Assembly: GCA_016283985.1 (NCBI GenBank)
Contig: JAEENZ010000225.1
Coordinates: forward strand, 1 to 13,490
DNA from: Bacteroidales bacterium
GTDB taxonomy: Bacteria > Bacteroidota > Bacteroidia > Bacteroidales > UBA932
Direction: 5' to 3'
Length of the DNA stretch: 13,490 nucleotides
A program made the translations under genes and the position numbers. Shown here piece by piece: positions 7,712-13,490 of the stretch. Every line of letters starts with the position of its first letter. Positions within the stretch are counted from its first letter, which is position 1. Below the pieces are notes generated by a model. It was not told the DNA's origin, made no database searches, and saw only the letters and a list, made by a program, of their open reading frames with translations.

Positions 7712-8394
7712 AAAAGATAATTGCAATGCTTGCCCTCGCCTGCCTGAGCCTTGTGGCGGGTGCACAGTCCAAATTCGACACCGGCACTCACGCAAAAACC
7801 GCTCTTGGCCAGGCGGAAGAAATGAGCGGGATGAAGGTGACCACCTCCAAACCCAAAGGCAACTATACAATAATTACTCCTGCAGCACGTGCAGTCAGCG
7901 CGGCGAGTCCCGTTTCGAGCAGCAACAGCACACTCAGCCTTGCCACGGGAATCATAACGTCCTTCCTGTTCAGCGCCCTCGATGCCCTGGAAGACAGCCG
8001 ATCCAGCGCCCCCTCCACGGTAGGGACTTACTCGCAAACTTACTCGCAGCCGGTAAATCCGGTGGCTCCGGATGTTTACGACGAATGCGATGCGGACATG
8101 GTGAACAAGTTCCCTCAAGGATGCAAGTTCGAGCGTCACTATCCCGTCCCGGGCGACAAGGACTGGTATCTGGAGCTCAAAATGACGAACGAAAGCACCG
8201 TGGACCACGATTTCACGATAATCTATTGGGAGAAAGAGGGGAGGGACGGAACACCGAGGCTGAAAGTGCTGCGCAGCGGCCTGCCCCAGAACCGTATCCA
8301 CGACCCCCTGCTCGGGCTAAGCGTGAACGGACACTACGATTCCGGCACGCTCTCCACCCGCTATAAGATAGAGAAGATCATCTATAACGATTAA
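7708..8394 (+). CDS. Secreted protein of unknown function
   Basis: A 228-residue protein I do not recognise. It has a clean signal peptide (MKKI, hydrophobic core, likely cut after GAQ at about residue 20). A Ser/Ala-rich middle carries a modestly hydrophobic helix at about 76-93 (LATGIITSFLFSALDAL), followed by a Ser/Thr/Pro-rich linker (to about 120). The last 100 residues read as a small beta-domain: DWYLELKMTNEST and DHDFTIIYWEKEG, with Cys127 and Cys139 that could pair in the periplasm. The start overlaps the WG-repeat gene stop as ATGA, so translation is probably coupled and the product probably works with the two preceding envelope proteins. A T8 run 30 nt after the stop may end the operon. 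Confidence 0.8.
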   Translation: MKKIIAMLALACLSLVAGAQSKFDTGTHAKTALGQAEEMSGMKVTTSKPKGNYTIITPAARAVSAASPVSSSNSTLSLATGIITSFLFSALDALEDSRSSAPSTVGTYSQTYSQPVNPVAPDVYDECDADMVNKFPQGCKFERHYPVPGDKDWYLELKMTNESTVDHDFTIIYWEKEGRDGTPRLKVLRSGLPQNRIHDPLLGLSVNGHYDSGTLSTRYKIEKIIYND

Positions 8395-8431
8395 CCTGAA
8401 CCGGGTTTACTGCAGGTCGTAGGTTTTTTTT
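8393..8431 (+). terminator. Possible terminator after the three-gene envelope operon
   Basis: AACCT at 8393-8397 can pair with AGGTT at 8421-8425, leading straight into a T-run (8424-8431). The inner part can form alternative short pairings (ACCTG with CAGGT, AACC with GGTT). The outer stem is only five pairs, but the T-run and the position after the last gene of the operon favour a terminator. Confidence 0.5.
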
Positions 8432-8497
8432 AGTGCTTGATTACAGTATGCAAAGATAACATATTGCAAGGATGATTCATTTATTCCCGGAAATGAT

Positions 8498-8505
8498 TAC
8501 CTTTG
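8498..8505 (+). promoter_or_regulatory. -7 element TAnnTTTG before the GH105 gene
   Basis: TACCTTTG is identical to the -7 element of the barrel operon and lies 23 nt before the ATG at 8529. The region around it is AT-rich. No clear -33 TTTG is found at the usual distance. Confidence 0.6.
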
Positions 8506-8528
8506 TTTTTGTTACATATTAAGTAGTT

Positions 8529-9716
8529 ATGAAATTAAAGATTGCCATCCTGGCTGTGTCGTTGCTTTGCGCATCCTGCGGACCTAAGGTCGCCCTCAGC
8601 AGTTTTAAAGACCTCCCCGAAGAAATTAGCGTGGTAACCGTTGGAAATCGCGTTGCGGAACAACTCCTTGCCGCTGATCCGCTGGATTATGGGAATAATC
8701 TCCCTGGTTATCAGGCACCCTATAATTATGGACGAGGTGGCAAGGAAATGAATTATTCCGTGGTAAGCCTTTGGGTTAATGCCATCGAGTTCGCCCACCG
8801 TTCCCATAACAAGAAGTTGGAGAAGCGATTGATCGATTTTTTCGAGCCGTTCTACGGAGAGAGAAAAGACAAGCGCAATCGCGACAATCATGTGGATTTC
8901 TCCATCTTCGGGGCCATTCCTCTGGAGATCTATCTGATGAACGGTGACAAGCGGGCATTGGAATTGGGACTTCGATATGCCGATCATCAGTGGGAAGATC
9001 CGACAGGGGAGCCCGGCAAGAAGGTGGGTGGCAATGGCAATTTCCCTATTGAGGGTCAGCGGGAATTCCTTGCAAACGGTTATTCTCCCCAGACCCGCCT
9101 GTGGATCGATGACATGTACATGATTACGGTCCTCCAGACCCAGGCTTATCGGGCCACGGGTGACCGCAAGTATATTGACCGTGCGGCCCGTGAGATGAAA
9201 ATGTATATGGACTCACTCCAGCGGGACAATGGCCTGTTCTACCATGCCCCCGACGTACCCTTCTTCTGGGGACGTGGAAATGGCTGGATGGCGGCGGGGC
9301 TGCCCATGCTTCTGACCTATCTCCCCGAAGACAGCGAGTATCGCCCTTCACTGAAGGAAGCATATATGAAAATGATGCCTACGCTCCTGGAGTCTCAGCG
9401 CGAAAACGGCATGTGGGGGCAGGTTATCGATGATCCGGAGTTTTGGGATGAGTCTTCCTGCTCTGCCATGTTTGCCTATGCTTTTATAGAAGGTATACGT
9501 TCTGGCTTGCTGGACGAGGCTACGTATGGCCCTGCCGCACGTAAGGCCTGGGTTTCCTTGTGTGGGAAACTGGATGAACATGCCAATCTTGCAGATATCT
9601 GCATCGGGACCGACCGTAGAAACAGCCGCGAGTGGTATATGGACCGCCCCCGCTCCAACGGTGACCCTCATGGGCAAATGGCAATGATGTGGATTTGCAG
9701 CGCGCTGTTGAAATAA
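8529..9716 (+). CDS. GH105 unsaturated uronyl hydrolase, lipoprotein
   Basis: A 395-residue protein of the YteR/YesR type. This family hydrolyses the terminal 4,5-unsaturated uronic acid left on oligosaccharides after polysaccharide lyase cleavage, by hydration of the double bond. Lipobox LCASC with Cys17 predicts periplasmic or outer-membrane anchoring. The (alpha/alpha)6-barrel signatures are present: WIDDMYM at 192-198, whose Asp194 aligns with the catalytic Asp of YteR, and FWGRGNGW at 246-253, whose Arg249 and Trp253 match the substrate-binding Arg/Trp pair with the same spacing. The length is normal. Its likely partners are the opposite-strand GH39-like and beta-helix genes. It could act on rhamnogalacturonan, ulvan or another uronate polymer; the sequence alone does not choose. 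The stop codon abuts the stop codon of the opposite gene. Confidence 0.92.
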   Translation: MKLKIAILAVSLLCASCGPKVALSSFKDLPEEISVVTVGNRVAEQLLAADPLDYGNNLPGYQAPYNYGRGGKEMNYSVVSLWVNAIEFAHRSHNKKLEKRLIDFFEPFYGERKDKRNRDNHVDFSIFGAIPLEIYLMNGDKRALELGLRYADHQWEDPTGEPGKKVGGNGNFPIEGQREFLANGYSPQTRLWIDDMYMITVLQTQAYRATGDRKYIDRAAREMKMYMDSLQRDNGLFYHAPDVPFFWGRGNGWMAAGLPMLLTYLPEDSEYRPSLKEAYMKMMPTLLESQRENGMWGQVIDDPEFWDESSCSAMFAYAFIEGIRSGLLDEATYGPAARKAWVSLCGKLDEHANLADICIGTDRRNSREWYMDRPRSNGDPHGQMAMMWICSALLK

Positions 9717-11240
9717 CTATCGCGAAACCTTTATCGTGTAATCCCGGAACATCTCGGGATCCAGGCTTACTTCCAGAGGCTTGCCACTGGCTACTTCGAC
9801 GTTCCTGATGTCGATGACTCCCTTCGCGATGAAGGGATAAGGCACATCCTCATCGATACCCCGCTTGAATTTCCCGAAAATCATGGGCCCCTGGTAGTCC
9901 TTGTCGCTGACGCGGCTGTCGTCGATGACAAGGTTCTTGATATCGATTCTTTCCGGGAGGTAACATGTGTAACCGAAGTCATGCTTCCCAGCGTTGGATC
10001 CTCTCAGCAAGGATACGTTTTTGGCCCCTTCAGGAACGATGAGCTTGCAGTTCCTGGCGATGAGTTCGCCTTCCCAGGAACTGCCATAATCGGCCCTGAG
10101 GGCGACGAGGGACTTGCGATGGATGGTGCAGTTTTCGAGCAGCAATGTCCCGTAACCGACGACGTTGACGCCAGTGTGCCCGAACTCGCAGTTGGTAAGG
10201 GTGACGTTCCTCACCCCCTGATGGGCGTCGAAGCGGGAGAAGACGCAGTTGTCCAGGGCGAGGGACTTGCAGAAGTTGGAAACGAAGATCCCCCAGTACT
10301 TCGTGTCGTTTATGTCGGTGGTCTGTGTGCAGTTCTCCCATCTGACGCCTACGCAGCCATGGGCGGAGATGTCGTATGTCCCCATACTGACGGGCACGCC
10401 GGCAGATCCTATTGTCCTGTAAGTCTTGTGCGCTGTCAGGAGGCAGTCGCTGACCACGATGTCGGCAGCCGTGTCGAAGGCCAGGAAACCGTCGTACGGG
10501 GCACCGTGGTCGAGTTCTCCTTCGATATAGTGGGATATGCCCTCGATTCTGACGTTGGACCTTTCGACGGCTATTCCGCGGCCGTAGTAAGTGTACTTGG
10601 AAGGGGCTTGGTTGGCGATGGTGGTGAAAATTCCGCCCTTGACTGTCAGGAGTTTGCCGTCGATGGGGTGAGCTGTCATCCGGGTGATTTCGTCGTAATC
10701 CCAGATAAGCGCAGAGGAGGGTTCTATGTTGCCGTCAGCGTCGACGATGATGAATTCTTGCTGACTGACCCCGCTGTTCTGGTTCGCTCCAAGCCGGACG
10801 TACACCTTATGATTGTCGTTTACCACTTCGACCAGGCAGCGGTAGGGAAGGGCCTTGCCTATGTTGGTCTGGCCCCGTTTCAGGCTTCCAATTCCGTCGA
10901 TGTCAAAGGGCTCGAGGGAGGATTCAATCCGGAAGATACAGTCCTCGCGGTCTTCGAGGCTGACATGGCTGTCGTCGATTATGAACCTGGCGGTACCGAA
11001 ATCGACATCAGTGCGGATTTCGGCAGTTCCGGGCGTGTTGCCTATGTAATACGTCTTTCCGTCGGCGGCCTTGACAGGGAGCCCCTTTTCATTGGCGGCT
11101 GCGTGGGTTGCAATGATGGCGGGGAAGTCGTCGGTGACACCATCCCCCCTGGCCCCGAATTGCTCATATGTGAGGTATTTCGGAGAAGCGCACGCAAATG
11201 CGATTGGCAGGCATCCGGCAAGAAGCAGAAAATTATTCAT
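9717..11240 (-). CDS. Pectate-lyase-like right-handed parallel beta-helix protein
   Basis: A 507-residue protein. Near the start it carries FGARGDGVTDD (28-38), the opening motif of the pectate-lyase_3/pectin-lyase-fold superfamily. From about 200 it repeats helix rungs such as GIAVERSNVRIEG, AADIVVSDCLLTA, VRWENCTQTTD, SLALDNCVFSRFDA, VRNVTLTNCEFGHTG and LLLENCTIHRKSL, with Asn/Cys ladders. The fold serves polysaccharide lyases, GH28-like hydrolases and epimerases; I cannot assign a catalytic set, so the activity is open. The signal is odd: MNNF has no Lys or Arg before the hydrophobic stretch, with possible lipid Cys at 10 (LAGC, very early) or 17 (FAC, weak lipobox). An earlier ATG is excluded by the in-frame stop of the GH39-like gene, two codons upstream. 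It is probably the second gene of that operon. Confidence 0.85.
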   Translation of the reverse strand: MNNFLLLAGCLPIAFACASPKYLTYEQFGARGDGVTDDFPAIIATHAAANEKGLPVKAADGKTYYIGNTPGTAEIRTDVDFGTARFIIDDSHVSLEDREDCIFRIESSLEPFDIDGIGSLKRGQTNIGKALPYRCLVEVVNDNHKVYVRLGANQNSGVSQQEFIIVDADGNIEPSSALIWDYDEITRMTAHPIDGKLLTVKGGIFTTIANQAPSKYTYYGRGIAVERSNVRIEGISHYIEGELDHGAPYDGFLAFDTAADIVVSDCLLTAHKTYRTIGSAGVPVSMGTYDISAHGCVGVRWENCTQTTDINDTKYWGIFVSNFCKSLALDNCVFSRFDAHQGVRNVTLTNCEFGHTGVNVVGYGTLLLENCTIHRKSLVALRADYGSSWEGELIARNCKLIVPEGAKNVSLLRGSNAGKHDFGYTCYLPERIDIKNLVIDDSRVSDKDYQGPMIFGKFKRGIDEDVPYPFIAKGVIDIRNVEVASGKPLEVSLDPEMFRDYTIKVSR

Positions 11241-11246
11241 AATAGG

Positions 11247-12695
11247 CTAGAATTCTACAACTGCGATTGAGTTATTGCATAACTTGACACTCACGGTTCC
11301 GTCTTCCGCTGGGAAGAGGGGAATCTCGGTATAATTATGCCGATCGTCGGTAAGGTGGCAGTATACCACCTCGCCCGGACTGTATCCCTTGACGGAGATG
11401 TTCACCGTTGCAATATTGCAGGTATTGTTGTCTCCATTGTAACGGGTCAGCATGAGCGTGGTTTTGCCGTCCTTGACGGCTGCTACGGCATAGATATCCC
11501 CCTCACCGCCTTCCAGGGCGCACTCGCACTGATTCCCGCGGAGTTTGCTCCAGGCATAGAATACATAGTATGTGGGCATGTGTTTCCGTGTCTGGGGGTC
11601 GTAGAAACCGCAGAAGGAATCCACGTTTACGCGGAAATCATAATACATCAGCATATCCACCGGAGCATCCTGCATCGCGCACATGACGGCTCCCACGAAC
11701 GCTGCGCCCTTGATGTTCAGGCGGGTTTCGAAGTTGTAGTATTCGTATGCAGACTCGGCACCGGGCTTTTTCAACTGCCAGTAATTCCACTCGGTCAGGA
11801 AGAGTTCGGCATCTTCGTACCCGTACTGCTTCATCCACTCCCTGAGCATTTGGGATTCCTTCACGTAAAGCGAAGGCTCGACATCGTATTTATGCCATGT
11901 GACGAAGTCGATAGGAACGTTGTGGGCATGCATGTATTCGAAGAACTGCTGGAAATAGAGATAAGTCTTGTCTCTTCTCAGAATCCTGCAGTATGAGGGG
12001 CCGCCTATCTTAAGGTCCGGGAAACGCTTTTTGAGGTGTTTTGCCGCAACCTCATAGAACTTATGGAACTCTTCCAAGGAACCGCCCCAGGTACGTGGGT
12101 CAGTCTTCCATCGGTCCGATTCCTGGTCCAGATCGGCCTCGTTCCATATCTCCCAGTAGCGGATGTCGTAATGGAAGCCGTTTGCCCAGCCTTCGTTATA
12201 GTGCATTATGACGTGCTCGCAGATCCTGGCCCATTTCCTGTAATCCTTCGGCGGATAGATGTGGTATTTTGCCTCCGGGTGGGTCTCGATGGACTGACCA
12301 AGCCTGTACATCACCTTTGCGCCAGAATCCAGCAGTGTCTTGATAAAGGCATCGGTTTCGCGGAAATCATAGGAGGATGCCTTGTCGGGATCCTTGCTGA
12401 AATCCGGGAAAATGTCGGAAATATCCACCAGGTGATAGCCGTAATAATCATCTACGGTTGAATCGTGAGTACGGCTGAACGGGATATTCAAAATGCGGAA
12501 ATCCTCCATCTGCTGCGGATCGTCACCGACGTTTGGGCCGTTGTTTACGGCGTTCATAGGCTTGATAGGACCCTTGATCGCCGATGGATTTATGGTGGCC
12601 TTCACAAGCAGGGAAGAAATGTCCGGATGCGTTTTCTGGGCCTGTACGCCTGCTGCGGCGAAGAGCAAAACGAATGCAAGGAGTATTTTTTTCAT
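11247..12695 (-). CDS. GH39-like glycoside hydrolase (clan GH-A), secreted
   Basis: A 482-residue exported enzyme resembling GH39 (beta-xylosidase/alpha-L-iduronidase type). The ATG at 12695 starts a good signal peptide (MKKILLAF, cleaved after VQA or nearby); a TTG at 12707 is in frame but unnecessary. The TIM-barrel signatures are present: YWEIWNEADL with the putative acid/base Glu186, and ELFLTEWNYW with the putative nucleophile Glu302, both after beta-strands as expected in clan GH-A. The stretch from about 385 on forms the small beta-domain seen after the barrel in this family. It would remove a terminal sugar from oligosaccharides by a retaining mechanism; the sugar is not predictable here. 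It is the promoter-proximal gene of a minus-strand pair with the beta-helix protein, 6 nt apart. Confidence 0.87.
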   Translation of the reverse strand: MKKILLAFVLLFAAAGVQAQKTHPDISSLLVKATINPSAIKGPIKPMNAVNNGPNVGDDPQQMEDFRILNIPFSRTHDSTVDDYYGYHLVDISDIFPDFSKDPDKASSYDFRETDAFIKTLLDSGAKVMYRLGQSIETHPEAKYHIYPPKDYRKWARICEHVIMHYNEGWANGFHYDIRYWEIWNEADLDQESDRWKTDPRTWGGSLEEFHKFYEVAAKHLKKRFPDLKIGGPSYCRILRRDKTYLYFQQFFEYMHAHNVPIDFVTWHKYDVEPSLYVKESQMLREWMKQYGYEDAELFLTEWNYWQLKKPGAESAYEYYNFETRLNIKGAAFVGAVMCAMQDAPVDMLMYYDFRVNVDSFCGFYDPQTRKHMPTYYVFYAWSKLRGNQCECALEGGEGDIYAVAAVKDGKTTLMLTRYNGDNNTCNIATVNISVKGYSPGEVVYCHLTDDRHNYTEIPLFPAEDGTVSVKLCNNSIAVVEF

Positions 12696-12717
12696 GGCGT
12701 CTTTCAAATAGGATTCA

Positions 12718-12748
12718 CAAACTTACGATTTTTTCGACAACAATTCAA
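12718..12748 (-). promoter_or_regulatory. Bacteroidota-type promoter for the GH39-like/beta-helix operon
   Basis: On the minus strand TAAGTTTG (12725 down to 12718) matches TAnnTTTG exactly, and TTG at 12748-12746 lies 20 bp upstream as a -33 element. The ATG at 12695 is 22 nt beyond the -7 box. It is back to back with the plus-strand -7 box at 12881. Confidence 0.68.
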
Positions 12749-12880
12749 CCCTCTCCATAATACACTGATAACGAAAATAATGTGCTTCTGGCGGATATGA
12801 CTGTATCGTTGGCAGTTGTGTATTATTAGAATAATCTTCGTGTATCCAAATAATAAGCGGAAAAGGTGGCCAAAAAAACG

Positions 12881-12888
12881 TATCTTTG
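12881..12888 (+). promoter_or_regulatory. -7 element TAnnTTTG before the deleted hydrolase gene
   Basis: TATCTTTG matches the -7 consensus exactly and ends 16 nt before the ATG at 12905. No clear -33 element is seen. Its presence suggests the truncated gene could still be transcribed. Confidence 0.58.
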
Positions 12889-12904
12889 GTGAGCCAATAA
12901 CGAT

Positions 12905-13249
12905 ATGAAACGTATAAAGACAATCGGAATCGGCATCCTTTCGCTCATTGTGATCTTTTTCCTAGCCAGATGGATAGGGATGGGCGTAAACAGGCGTACT
13001 CCAAGCGGTGGTATCAACAAGTCGATGTATGTCGACATCAACGGAGACATTGACTATCAGACCAATTACTCTCTTGCCTGCGAATATTTCGAACAGGTAA
13101 ACGCTCCCAAGAAGCAGATGTTCGTGATGAAGGACGCCACCCATGGCCTCCTCGAATCGCGTTCAGAAGAGTTCTCCGGCCATCTCCACCAGATTGCCGC
13201 TCGCATCCGCCTTGCCGTCCGTGACCGGCCTTGTTGGACAGGATGGTGA
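12905..13249 (+). pseudogene. Alpha/beta hydrolase with large in-frame internal deletion
   Basis: The open frame encodes 114 residues. Residues 1-47 look like the N-terminus of a membrane-anchored proline-iminopeptidase-like alpha/beta hydrolase: a hydrophobic helix at 7-26, then RTPSGGINKSMYVDING. Residues 45-99 look like the C-terminus of the same family: INGDIDYQTNYSLACEYFEQ, the catalytic-acid strand (Asp50), then MKDATHGLLES with the catalytic His80 and FSGHLHQIA. The roughly 200 or more middle residues expected for the family, with the HGGPG oxyanion loop and the GxSxG nucleophile, are absent. The join falls at the I-N-G codons (13037-13045), a motif that family members have near both points, so deletion between short repeats is likely. 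The last residues after IAAR look unlike the family. It cannot be an active hydrolase. Family memory, not a search, supports this. Confidence 0.68.
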
Positions 13250-13275
13250 ACAAGTCATCCTGAAGCGAGGTCTCA

Positions 13276-13490
13276 TCAATATCGGACAAACTCTCCCGGG
13301 CTTTCCAGATACAGATTCCCGTAGGAGGCGGCGCCCACGATTTTTGCGTGCGAGCCAAGGGTATGGGCGGCAAGGTAGAGGAACAGATCCCGGAAATTGC
13401 ATTCCGGATTCTCCGTCAGATAATCTGTCAGACTGAGGGAGAACCTGTCGCACATCCAGATGCGCGCCGAGGAGTTCCAGTGCTCAGCCC
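13276..13490 (-). CDS. C-terminal end of a possible C13-type cysteine peptidase (5' end outside window)
   Basis: A minus-strand frame is open from the window edge to a TGA at 13278-13276, giving about 70 residues. It has no start codon in the window but reads like a genuine protein: AEHWNSSARIWMCDRFSLSL, a helix, DLFLYLAAHTLGSHAKI, then ASYGNLYLESPGEFVRY. The HTLGSH and YGNLY pattern resembles the C-terminus of Bacteroidota proteins annotated as C13 (legumain-like) peptidases. This is recollection and is uncertain; the catalytic His/Cys region would lie outside the window. It converges on the deleted hydrolase with 26 nt between the two stop codons. Confidence 0.55.
   Translation of the reverse strand, partial: AEHWNSSARIWMCDRFSLSLTDYLTENPECNFRDLFLYLAAHTLGSHAKIVGAASYGNLYLESPGEFVRY

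Noticed and set aside
9698..9707. Perfect palindrome CAGCGCGCTG near the convergent stops
   Set aside because: It has no loop, lies in GH105 coding sequence and is not followed by a T-run, so it is not a credible terminator; a chance site is likely.
9981..11270. 429-codon plus-strand ORF opposite the beta-helix gene
   Set aside because: It is antisense to a protein with clear family motifs, has no signal or known motif and has Val/Gly/Asp-rich composition typical of a shadow frame. It even spans the gene boundary at 11240-11247.
1..13490. Searched for tRNA, rRNA, CRISPR arrays, IS ends, phage genes and long direct repeats
   Set aside because: None seen by reading; the only internal repetition is the Ig-like and WG protein repeats.

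Overview
The window looks like a chromosomal segment of a Bacteroidota bacterium, probably Bacteroidales. Five start codons have a TAnnTTTG promoter element 16-23 nt upstream. Most gene products carry Sec or lipoprotein signals. The sensor kinase ends its periplasmic part in a Y_Y_Y-like segment, there are Big_2-type Ig lipoproteins and pectin-type glycoside hydrolases, and clear Shine-Dalgarno sites are scarce. Base composition looks near or slightly above half G+C by eye. I see no tRNA, rRNA, IS element, phage gene or CRISPR array.

Left part (1-3539), signalling. The 3' end of a membrane histidine kinase overlaps a NarL/LuxR-type response regulator by ATGA. A promoter then precedes a lipocalin-like lipoprotein with an acidic tract after the lipid-anchor Cys. 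One base after its stop begins an unusual regulator: lipoprotein-type signal, periplasmic TPR-like helices, one membrane helix and a cytoplasmic LuxR helix-turn-helix. These last two look like a coupled envelope-sensing pair.

Middle part (3617-8394), exported proteins. A lipoprotein with three Ig-like (Big_2) repeats and a beta-rich C-terminal half ends at a strong intrinsic terminator. A new promoter then drives a tight three-gene unit: outer-membrane beta-barrel, WG-repeat protein and an unrecognised secreted protein.

Right part (8529-12695), carbohydrate degradation. A plus-strand GH105 unsaturated-uronyl hydrolase lipoprotein converges, with no base between the stop codons, on a minus-strand pair: a GH39-like glycosidase followed by a parallel beta-helix (pectate-lyase-like) protein. 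Together they resemble part of a set for acidic, uronate-containing polysaccharides. No SusC/SusD genes are in view, so the substrate is not determined.

Far right (12881-13490). A short ORF is an internally deleted alpha/beta hydrolase: its N-terminus is fused in frame to its C-terminus at an I-N-G motif, and the nucleophile region is gone. Converging on it is the 3' end of a minus-strand gene that runs off the window, possibly a C13-type cysteine peptidase.
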